DNA of 64,000 nucleotides from Nemertoderma westbladi (lineage: Eukaryota; Xenacoelomorpha; Nemertodermatida; Nemertodermatidae), in contig JAUCBJ010000176.1 in assembly GCA_032718475.1 (NCBI GenBank), positions 1-64,000 of the forward strand, in the 5' to 3' direction. The position numbers were made by a program, and so were the translations under genes. Below, piece after piece: positions 7,919 to 15,284 of this stretch. How positions within the stretch are numbered: the first letter of the stretch is position 1; the number at the start of each line of letters is the position of its first letter. Under the pieces are notes generated by a model. The model saw nothing but the letters and a program-made list of their open reading frames with translations, was not told the DNA's origin and did not search any database.

Positions 7919-9433
7919 ATGTCAGACGCAACCCAATCACTGTCAGATAGTCTCTTAGAAAGTGTTAGAATGAGTATTAGACTTAGACAGCGTATTAAAA
8001 GGATCTGTGATCAAGATAAAGGTATAGAACATCCCAGATCCAAGTCTAAGTCACCTACTATTGTAAGAAAGGCCACCCCTACAGTAGTAGTGTCAGACCC
8101 TAGGCTAGTAGAACAGCGTAGGTCTATCATCGGCACTCGGGCCCAAGTCAAGCGGGATCAAGAAGCAGCTATCAAACAGCAGCAACATCCTAGCCAAGAA
8201 CCTAGTTCTCAGCGGCCCGATAGCTCCAGTAGTTCGGATACTGTTGAGCGGACGCCCGAACGTGGAGCGAAGATGGCGGATACGGTTTATGATGAACGGC
8301 CAACCTATGAAGAATCAACCAACGCCACTTCTTCTCAAGTGGAAAGCGAAGTGGAAAGCGAAGTGGAAAGCGAATTAACAGCAGCAGAGAAGCCGCAAAC
8401 TAGAGACGCCATTGACATCTATCTGTCAGACTATCAGCGATTCCTAGGAGACGAAGAGTTGAGGAGACAACTGTCTGGACTTCGCCCTAATAGTGAAGGA
8501 ACCAAGCTTGTGTTGGACGCAATCGATGCGGAAATGTTAGCTGCAGAACAAGCTAAATTTGATGAAAAACTCCGCCTCGTTAGAGTCCAAGAAGAACAAA
8601 TAAAGAAAAAACAGATAGAGGACCGAAAGGCAGCAGCAGTAAAGGCGGCAGAAGCAGAAGCAGCAAAGGCGGCGGCAGAAGTAGAAGCAGAAAGAAAGGC
8701 AGCGGAAGTAGAAGCAAAAGGAAAGGCAGCGGTAGCAGAAGCAGAAAGAAAGGCGGCAGCGGCAATGGCAAAGGCAGTGGCAGAAGCAGAACGGAGAGCG
8801 TCTGAGGAGACTACCCAACTGGAGTTGGAAAATCTGCAAGAGACGCAAGACTACATAAATAAACAGCTAACTGCTAGTCGAATGCAGAGGATGAGACGAT
8901 CTACTCCAAAACGCCAGGGATACACATCATCGGAGGAAAGCGAAACCACCAATCCTGAAGGCGGAGGAAATAGATCTCGTCTAAGCAGGCGTAGAAAAAC
9001 ATCTCACCGTCATAAACTGCCTGATTTGCCCCCAGCTGTCAGAAGACAACTAGCTAGCACAGACTTAGGTAGTACAGAACCCACAGACCAAATTATTAAG
9101 GTCAAAAGACTCCCTACCATAGTTGATGAGCCTGAAATAATTAGGCCTGTCGTTCCCAAAGTCACTCCTGTGCTAGAGACCCCTGCACTTCCAGAGCTTA
9201 ACTCTAAATTCCCCTTACGCAGTACTACACTGTCTGTACCCGGTAGAACAGTCCATGAGAATATCCCTGTCCTGGAAGCTGAGAGAGAAATCAAAGATTT
9301 GTCTCCCGTCGTCCCGCGTCAGCCCGCTACAATGTTGGCGACTCCCGCTTCGGCGGTTGAGTGGGTAGAGGAGGGACGGCGGGGGATGAATCTCCTGTGT
9401 CGGACAGATGCAGGAGACTGTCCACCAATTTAA
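7919..9433 (+). CDS. Gag-like protein, N-terminal portion (right element)
   Basis: 504 codons starting at an ATG conserved with the left element. The protein is polar and low in Cys. Residues 60-80 carry the shared RRSIIGTRAQVKRDQ block. Near residue 141 the sequence VESE is repeated three times, encoded by a 12-bp tandem repeat. Residues 164-177 carry DAIDIYLSDYQRF. Residues about 210-320 are Ala/Glu/Lys-rich and predict a long coiled coil. Residues 325-375 are basic and Ser-rich. Compared with the left element, about 180 codons are missing around residues 124-132. The frame ends at TAA 9431-9433, overlapping the next gag frame by 26 bases in the +1 register. It is probably the N-terminal part of Gag; whether the frame change is programmed or a mutation is unclear. 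Confidence 0.7.
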   Translation: MSDATQSLSDSLLESVRMSIRLRQRIKRICDQDKGIEHPRSKSKSPTIVRKATPTVVVSDPRLVEQRRSIIGTRAQVKRDQEAAIKQQQHPSQEPSSQRPDSSSSSDTVERTPERGAKMADTVYDERPTYEESTNATSSQVESEVESEVESELTAAEKPQTRDAIDIYLSDYQRFLGDEELRRQLSGLRPNSEGTKLVLDAIDAEMLAAEQAKFDEKLRLVRVQEEQIKKKQIEDRKAAAVKAAEAEAAKAAAEVEAERKAAEVEAKGKAAVAEAERKAAAAMAKAVAEAERRASEETTQLELENLQETQDYINKQLTASRMQRMRRSTPKRQGYTSSEESETTNPEGGGNRSRLSRRRKTSHRHKLPDLPPAVRRQLASTDLGSTEPTDQIIKVKRLPTIVDEPEIIRPVVPKVTPVLETPALPELNSKFPLRSTTLSVPGRTVHENIPVLEAEREIKDLSPVVPRQPATMLATPASAVEWVEEGRRGMNLLCRTDAGDCPPI

Positions 9434-10499
9434 GGGAACAGTAAGGGAAGGTAGGGCCGAATTGCAAGAAGTGCAGCAAAGTATCGCGCTAGAACGCGAC
9501 AAATTAGTCAACATACCAAAGGGTATATCCATACCCCCTGTAACATTGTGTCAACCTGTTAGGTCTGAAGTATTACATGCGCAAGGTGTGGAGCCTACAC
9601 GCATCTATACTGCTAGTGAAGTAGAAACCCCTATAGCAAACCCTATTAAGGGTGATTATAGACCTGTTGTTAATGATGTTCCCTATAGACCTGATAATGA
9701 TCCGAGAAATTTATATACCGATAATTCGATATTAAATAACACGATGGCCCAAGAAAGCTTTACGCGTCAGATGGCTAGAACAGAAGCCCGCCAAGCGGTC
9801 AAAGTGGGAGAGATCGTTAAATTCAATGGAGATGAGATGAAATGGCTACCTTTCAATGAATATTACAAAGATAGCATACAAAACTCTGTACTATCTAACG
9901 GAGAGAAACTTAGGTTCCTCATCAAGTGCTTGGAAGGACCTCCCAGGTTAATGGCGTTAAAGTTTATTGGACATCCAGATGGATTAAGACAAGTTTGGGA
10001 TACATTAAACATCAGGTATGGTAACAAAGATAACATAGCTAAGTATTTGTATGCAAAATTAGTAGCCCCCCGACACTTCCTTAGTAGCGGGATTATAGAG
10101 TTTTCCGATGAAATTCAGGAAATCTGTAGACAATTGGACTGGTTAGGTAAGTCTCATGAATATCAGAGTTCCATGGTTATTGGAGCAGTAGTCTCTACTT
10201 TACCCAAGGGTGGAGTATGTACACGTTGGGACAAGAAAGTGTTGTACATGAATGAACAACAACGACGAAGCCCTACCATGACTGATCTCATATCCTTCTT
10301 AGATGGTGAAGTAAAACTACAACTCATCAAGCAGTCCAGAGAGAAAACATCGGAAAATAAGGTAAGTGAGAAACCTGCTTCTAGGAGAAGAGTAACACCG
10401 GTGTGTTACACTGACGACAGCGAAAGCCAAGCTTCTCAAGAAAGACACAGCTTAGTAAAGTACAATAAAGCCACTACTATATTCAAGTATTATTGGTAG
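9408..10499 (+). CDS. Gag-like protein, DUF1759-like capsid portion (right element)
   Basis: 363 codons from ATG 9408; the frame opens after TGA 9387-9389. Residues about 131-285 match the pattern of the DUF1759 domain of Bel/Pao Gag. The pattern is VKFNGDEMKWLPF at 137-149, then EKLRFLIKCLEGPPR, VWDTLNIRYGNK, and MTDLISFLDGEVKLQL near the end. This is the strongest family evidence in the window. The domain is expected to form the particle shell with the N-terminal portion. The C-terminus after residue 318 is Lys/Arg/Ser-rich and short, with no zinc knuckle and no pol fusion, whereas Bel/Pao Gag normally continues into CCHC knuckles and Pol. The start could be the annotated ATG, or the frame could be entered by +1 shifting or follow a disabling indel. 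Confidence 0.72.
   Translation: MQETVHQFKGTVREGRAELQEVQQSIALERDKLVNIPKGISIPPVTLCQPVRSEVLHAQGVEPTRIYTASEVETPIANPIKGDYRPVVNDVPYRPDNDPRNLYTDNSILNNTMAQESFTRQMARTEARQAVKVGEIVKFNGDEMKWLPFNEYYKDSIQNSVLSNGEKLRFLIKCLEGPPRLMALKFIGHPDGLRQVWDTLNIRYGNKDNIAKYLYAKLVAPRHFLSSGIIEFSDEIQEICRQLDWLGKSHEYQSSMVIGAVVSTLPKGGVCTRWDKKVLYMNEQQRRSPTMTDLISFLDGEVKLQLIKQSREKTSENKVSEKPASRRRVTPVCYTDDSESQASQERHSLVKYNKATTIFKYYW
10359..10367 (+). promoter_or_regulatory. Consensus 5' splice site inside gag
   Basis: AAG followed by GTAAGT (exon end 10,361, intron start 10,362) matches the metazoan donor consensus exactly. The cut falls between codons (phase 0). A CAG ending at 11,781 is a possible acceptor and would join gag in frame to the 3' coding region; its pyrimidine tract is poor, although TATTAAC just upstream resembles a branch site. 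This would remove 1,420 bp. Splicing is inferred. Confidence 0.4.
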
Positions 10500-11790
10500 G
10501 CAGAGTATTAGGAATGCAAAGTTCAGATCCTCGTGTCTCGGCTAAACCAAGCTCTGGGTAGACCTTGGAAACGACTTGCCTCTTCACACTGACATTGCTT
10601 CGTGCGATATTGCTCTTCTACCTTATATTAAATAATACATATAGTAGCGTGATGTCCCTCTAACAGTAGCGTAAAACGCAAATAAATCTGTTAAACCTTT
10701 TGACCATCTGTAATTCTAGTCGATTAAGATATCGCGGCACCCACCGATATACTTGAAAGACAAATTCTAGAATCAGTGGTTAACGTCCCCAGACAAGTTC
10801 TGGAATAAATCGGTGCCCATCTTAAATATTAATTTAATATTTATTAAAATCTGTAAAATTCAGATCCGTTAACAATTCTAGTCGATTAAGATATCGTAGC
10901 ACTTACCGATACTCTTAAAAGACAAATTTCATAGAATTAAGGATCCTATGTCCCCAGACCTGCTCTGGAATCAAATTGTGTCAATTTTAACATCAAATAA
11001 TAAAATTCACGGGAATAAATTTAAATTCATATTTTAAATGAATTTCATAAATTGTCATTTTGTACAATTTATAACATTCCCAAAATTCCATTAATTAATA
11101 GATCATGGGAGCGGAGATTCATCCTATTGAGTGTATTAGAGTGCGAGAATCTCCAACATATAGTCAATAGCCGATAAAATTAATAAAATCATGCATAAAG
11201 AGGATATTGACAATTAAAGAATTATTATTAAATAGCATCCCAGATCTGTATGCATGAGAATTACCCTAATTCTACCGCTAGCATTCCATAATGTCACCAT
11301 AGCAACACCCACGCTAGAATTAGAAGCAAGTTAAAAGAACAATAGAAAGCTTGTCCCATTGCATAGCATAGAGAATATAGCACACTGTTAGTATCCAAGG
11401 ATACACAGTAATAACGTGACATTCTGGAAGGCACTGACTAACGGACAAATGGCCTGTATGTGTACAATTGGTGACAGTTGTGTGGAATTTGTGCGTTTGT
11501 AGGTGAATGTTACTGCTAAGGTGTGTTTACAGTAGCTAGTCGCAATTGTGAAAGTAACCCAACTCTCCTATAGAAAGAACCTAAAGTGGATTCAAGCCTT
11601 TGGGACGGACAGTGGAGTGACTTGTGCCGGTTATCGTTGTCGTACTGTTGCTACATGTTGGCGTAAACACCGCGACAACGGTACATCGGCGCTGAGGATC
11701 CCACTGTCCGGGGGCAAAGAGAGGTGGGCAGCGACGTCCGCTCGCCTAAACATAAACTCATTTCGATATTAACAAACTCAGATAGCAGAT
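10500..11790 (+). other. Non-coding AT-rich region in place of pol
   Basis: About 1.3 kb with no credible coding frame, located where protease and reverse transcriptase should begin. It contains an imperfect 160-bp duplication (10,711-11,000) and otherwise AT-rich unique sequence. A 75-codon frame at 11,548-11,772 starts only with GTG, has no recognisable domain, and is not called a gene. Confidence 0.6.
10711..11000 (+). repeat. About 162-bp imperfect tandem duplication with conserved hairpin
   Basis: AATTCTAGTCGATTAAGATATCG-type sequence recurs at 10,712 and 10,874, an offset of 162 bp. Each copy ends with GTCCCCAGAC and TCTGGAAT, which forms a CCAGA/TCTGG stem. The stem is identical in both copies while the loop differs (CAAGT and CCTGC). 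In the first copy an additional pairing is possible between TAAGAT...GGCAC near 10,724-10,740 and GGTGCC.ATCTTA near 10,811-10,826. Confidence 0.6.
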
Positions 11791-12189
11791 ATGACGGAGT
11801 TGATAGAAGATGATCTTGGTATCAAGGAGCGATATACTCTACCTTTGCAAGCATTTGTGGATAGCTTAATACGCGGTGAAGCCGATCCAACCATTACGGA
11901 GGATGATGGTCGTTATATCGAACCGCCGATGTCCCAAGAGCAACTTGCGCGTGAATTGGACTATCAAAAATCCACCGCGCGCTATACGCATCGTAATAGT
12001 ACGTATATGGACTTCCTAACTACCGGCCATCCTATCGATTTACATGATACGGACGATGTAGACACCGAAAGGGAAATGGTTCTATTTAAATATCATACCC
12101 AGCGGAGTCGGAACGATAAACCGAGAATAGATCACGAAAATTCTATTCGTAACAGACTGGGAAGACGAACCAATATGCCTAGAATCTGA
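11791..12189 (+). CDS. 3' coding region, N-terminal segment, unknown function
   Basis: 132 codons from an ATG with G at -3, ending at TGA 12,187-12,189. The product is polar and rich in Asp, Glu, Arg and Tyr, with no signal peptide, membrane segment or domain I recognise. The same frame continues open after the TGA for another 349 codons, so this is probably the first part of one coding region with the zinc-knuckle segment. The base composition is visibly less AT-rich than the flanking leader and pol-replacement regions. It could be an accessory gene, the displaced C-terminal part of Gag, or a captured host sequence. Confidence 0.5.
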   Translation: MTELIEDDLGIKERYTLPLQAFVDSLIRGEADPTITEDDGRYIEPPMSQEQLARELDYQKSTARYTHRNSTYMDFLTTGHPIDLHDTDDVDTEREMVLFKYHTQRSRNDKPRIDHENSIRNRLGRRTNMPRI

Positions 12190-13239
12190 GGAGATTCAGC
12201 CTATCGCGCCCGGAACAGCGACAACGATTACATCCTAGAATGGTATCAAGGTCCACAGTGTCTCACTGTGTACGATTATCGACATGCCAACTATGTTTCT
12301 AGGCAACATTGTCGGTTATGCGCATCGAGAGACCACGATACGCCCATGGACACCAACGTCCGCTGTTCCTATTTCCAAGAACAACCGACTATGGAAATTT
12401 ATTGCGCATATTGCAGACTCAATAACCTGCATATCTTTGCGGTTTGCCCTCAATTTATGACTCAATGTCACCATTGTCAACTAAAGGGACATGCTAGTTT
12501 CGACTGCCCTTTTAATCACGATTTGGAAAGCGTAGATGAAATGATCACACTGCGTTACATCAGAGCTTGGGAAGCGAACGCTGATTTACATTGTGATTCG
12601 CGACATCGCGATTATCCCGGACGCGCTTACAAAGGAGTTTATGCGTTCCATCCTTATCTATTCGCTTCGGTTGAACAGAAATCACGCATATCAAGTTACG
12701 AGCTACTGAAGCGCGTCGGAGAATGTATTTCAACCAAATTCGTACGCAAATTTCTCAGGAGTGTTAATCCTAGCGACCTTCATTCCTATAGCTTAATCAA
12801 TTATATCCGTCAGGATCCGGACTATGGAGACTTGTTTGTTAACTCACACCCTGAGTTACAGGAAGTATATCGACGGCCTTACGAATACCGAGCCCGCGAA
12901 CGCGAGTTGGAAAGGACCATTAAACCCCGGAAGTTTCTAACTGCCTATGGTCCACCCACGGCCCTCGTTCAGACCACTCGTAAAGGACCCGTAAGAGCGG
13001 CTGTCTTGAAACGAGCTCTCAAAGCCGTTAGACCCCTCTCACCTGACGTTGATGTCAATCAACCCGGTACTTCGACTGACGGATACACCGACCATAATCC
13101 TACACCCTCTGATGAAATCATATTGCACCCTTCACCCAGGAGTTATAGCCCTCCTTGTAAAGTGGCTCGCCCCAAAGAGAAAAGGACTCTGGCTAGCTTT
13201 AAAAAACTGCGTAAACGCCGTCCGCGCAAGAAAGACTAA
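12190..13239 (+). CDS. Triple zinc-knuckle, basic-tailed nucleocapsid-like protein segment
   Basis: 349 codons in the same frame as the preceding segment, separated from it only by TGA 12,187-12,189. The first in-frame ATG (12,346) would cut into the first knuckle, so independent initiation is unlikely. Numbering from 12,268, three CCHC-type motifs are visible: C15-C18-H23-C33 (long last spacing), C46-C49-H55-C60 (CX2CX5HX4C) and C67-C70-H75-C80 (exact CX2CX4HX4C). These are typical of retroelement nucleocapsids that bind RNA. A charged middle region with conserved-looking Tyr and Arg follows. The C-terminus is Pro/Ser-rich and ends in a Lys/Arg cluster (KKLRKRRPRKKD) fitting nucleic-acid binding or nuclear import. 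The cluster of three knuckles resembles that in Bel/Pao Gag, but here it lies 1.8 kb downstream of the capsid domain. Confidence 0.6.
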   Translation, partial: GDSAYRARNSDNDYILEWYQGPQCLTVYDYRHANYVSRQHCRLCASRDHDTPMDTNVRCSYFQEQPTMEIYCAYCRLNNLHIFAVCPQFMTQCHHCQLKGHASFDCPFNHDLESVDEMITLRYIRAWEANADLHCDSRHRDYPGRAYKGVYAFHPYLFASVEQKSRISSYELLKRVGECISTKFVRKFLRSVNPSDLHSYSLINYIRQDPDYGDLFVNSHPELQEVYRRPYEYRARERELERTIKPRKFLTAYGPPTALVQTTRKGPVRAAVLKRALKAVRPLSPDVDVNQPGTSTDGYTDHNPTPSDEIILHPSPRSYSPPCKVARPKEKRTLASFKKLRKRRPRKKD

Positions 13240-13612
13240 CTGTTTAGAGTATTTACGTATATTAGAAACTGTGATTTTGTATATTTTATAGACTCAAATC
13301 CCATTTTCTGGGAGCGGTGTAAAAGCTTCTGTGGGATATAACTGGCCCCTTTGCTTCGCAATCCAGTTTCCCCCCAGGCGCTGGAATACTCTAAAAAGGT
13401 TCTCTAACTGTATATATATTCCCCTCGCCCTCAAGGTACCGTTACAGGTGTTTTAACGGACATAAAAGTCATTCTGCTATATACGTGTTTTAGCGGACAT
13501 GGTAAGACAAAAAACCTGCAATGCGACAAATACCTTTCATAGCTTAGCCGTGATGATTCATATTACGACATCTAACAGCTGGTTGCTGACATGGAAACAG
13601 CCATTGGAAGCA
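13240..13612 (+). other. 3' untranslated region of right element
   Basis: 373 bp between the last coding frame and the 3' LTR. No reading frame, AATAAA or clear polypurine tract is seen; the bases just before the LTR (GGAAACAGCCATTGGAAGCA) are only partly purine. Confidence 0.5.
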
Positions 13613-14573
13613 TGGTTCTTTGTTTGGCTTGAACCAATCAGAGCGATTTTTCCTGTCGACGTGTAGCTTTTCGGTCGATCATAAGGAGTGTGTTCAGTCT
13701 TACTGTTTTTTTCTTGATACTTTCTTGTTATTGCTGTCTAGGCCAGAAACAACGGCTCTAGAGTCAATTCGTTTCATACTTTAAGAAGAAACATTAGTAG
13801 GCTTAAATTATAGAGCGTATGACTGTTATCAGTCAAATCCATTCACAATTCAATACTTTGTTGTTATTACTGTTTAACATACATTATTATACTGCTATTT
13901 ACTGTTGTGTTTGGTTGAATATTATTTGGAGAACATATATAAAAAACCCAAATTTCCCAATTTTCTTGATACACTACAGGTTAGAGAGACGGGTTATATA
14001 TAGCGATTGCGACTTATATTGTTGTGGTTTGTAGTGAATTTAATGCTATTTGATAAGCACTACATTGGTCCGTTGCTATTCCCTTTATATATGATAAAAT
14101 TCATTGACGGTCGGCAAATTAGTGAGCAGTATTGTGTGTTACCGGTAGTGTGCATGATTGTGATTGATAACTAAGCATTTCCTAAAGAATGCGCCTCATA
14201 CGTGAATCTTAAGCCTTACCAACTTACCGTTGTGATTAGTATAAGTCATATCTCTGTTTACTTAGATAGAGCGCCACGTCCTAAAGGAACTGTTAATATT
14301 TCCCGAAAGTAAATAATATTAGTCAGAAATTAATTATTAACGATCAATCGAATAATACAATACAGTAAGCTTCACTGCAATAATAATTTAAGCCCTCAGA
14401 ATCCAGTCTCCCGGGATTATCCAGCGGGTGAATGGACGCGCACTAGGCTGGCTTCTGCTAATGTTGTGTTTATTGGTATTAAATATTTGTCATCTTCTAA
14501 AGTATATTTATAAACCAAAAGACATATAAATTTTGGCAGGTTAAACTGCTAAAGGTCTTCAAAAGCACGTACA
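13613..14573 (+). repeat. 3' LTR, right element (961 bp)
   Basis: Matches 4682-5642 with two substitutions and no indels, and ends GCACGTACA. The 66-bp satellite begins within two bases of the end, so this LTR either inserted exactly at the array edge or was truncated there. A TATA-like element corresponds to the one in the 5' LTR. Confidence 0.85.
13936..13943 (+). promoter_or_regulatory. TATA-like element in 3' LTR
   Basis: TATATAAA copy equivalent to 5005-5012. If active it could drive transcription out of the element into the satellite arrays that follow. That outward activity is inference. Confidence 0.35.
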
Positions 14574-14574
14574 A

Positions 14575-15268
14575 GTGGCCACGACCCCCTGAGATACTGT
14601 AGTAAAGACCCGGACCCCTTTACGAGGATCGAACCCACGAGTGGCCACGACCCCCTGAGATACTGTAGTAAAGACCCGGACCCCTTTACGAGGATCGAAC
14701 CCACGAGTGGCCACGACCCCCTGAGATACTGTAGTAAAGACCCGGACCCCTTTACGAGGATCGAACCCACGAGTGGTCACGACCCCTGAGATACTGTAGT
14801 AAAGACCCGGACCCCTTTACGAGGATCGAACCCACGAGTGGCCACGACCCCCTGAGATACTGTAGTAAAGACCCGGACCCCTTTACGAGGATCGAACCCA
14901 CGAGTGGCCACGACCCCTGAGATACTGTAGTAAAGACCCGGACCCCTTTACGAGGATCGAACCCACGAGTGGCCACGACCCCCTGAGATACTGTAGTAAA
15001 GACCCGGACCCCTTTACGAGGATCGAACCCACGAGTGGCCACGACCCCCTGAGATACTGTAGTAAAGACCCGGACCCCTTTACGAGGATCGAACCCACGA
15101 GTGGCCACGACCCCCTGAGATACTGTAGTAAAGACCCGGACCCCTTTACGAGGATCGAACTCACGAGTGGCCACGACCCCCTGAGATACTGTAGTAAAGA
15201 CCCGGACCCCTTTACGAGGATCGAACTCACGAGTGGCCACGACCCCCGGAGATACTGTAGTAAAAACA
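14575..15268. repeat. 66-bp satellite, 10 full units plus a partial
   Basis: Units begin with the palindrome GTGGCCAC at 14,575, 14,641, 14,707, 14,773 (GTGGTCAC), 14,838, 14,904, 14,969, 15,035, 15,101, 15,167 and 15,233. Two units are 65 bp because one C of a C-run is missing. Otherwise only scattered substitutions are seen, so amplification is recent. The last unit decays after about 36 bp. The reverse strand contains TATCTCAGGGGG, close to a tRNA A box, and 27 bases on GGTTCGATCC, close to a B box. This suggests derivation from a tRNA-related SINE. Reading frames across it are repeat artefacts. Confidence 0.92.
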
Positions 15269-15284
15269 AGGCCGACAGAAGTGC

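Larger units (their letters stand above)
4682..14573 (+). mobile_element. Non-autonomous Bel/Pao-like LTR retrotransposon (right element)
   Basis: Two 961-bp direct repeats (4682-5642 and 13,613-14,573) bound a 7.97-kb interior. I count only two substitutions between them (T4726/C13657 and G5636/A14567) and no indels, which indicates recent insertion or gene conversion. The interior holds a 2.3-kb leader, gag in two overlapping frames with a DUF1759-like domain, about 1.3 kb of non-coding DNA, and a zinc-knuckle coding region. No frame shows the polymerase YxDD motif or integrase or RNase H motifs, so mobilisation would need proteins in trans. No target-site duplication is visible (ACACA before, AGTGG after). 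No canonical primer-binding site or polypurine tract is obvious. The family call rests on the gag domain. Confidence 0.7.

Noticed and set aside
8537-9532. Minus-strand frames opposite gag
   Set aside because: The Leu/Pro/Cys-rich translations are the antisense of the Ala/Glu/Lys coiled-coil codons and of the end of gag.
11548-11772. 75-codon frame before the 3' coding region
   Set aside because: It starts only with GTG and has no recognisable domain. It is in the same register as the next region but closed by TAA 18 bases before its ATG.
12268-12270. GTG as start of the zinc-knuckle protein
   Set aside because: Eukaryotic initiation at GTG is unlikely, and the frame is open upstream to the TGA at 12,187.
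13049-13291. 80-codon frame overlapping the end of the zinc-knuckle region
   Set aside because: Out-of-frame overlap with a stronger coding region and no domain.
14549-15240. Minus-strand frames over the 66-bp array
   Set aside because: 66 is divisible by three; two 65-bp units shift the frame, which would not be tolerated in a real protein.
14575-15268. True tRNA genes on the minus strand
   Set aside because: A-to-B box spacing is too short, there is no acceptor stem or anticodon arm, and the unit is tandemly repeated.
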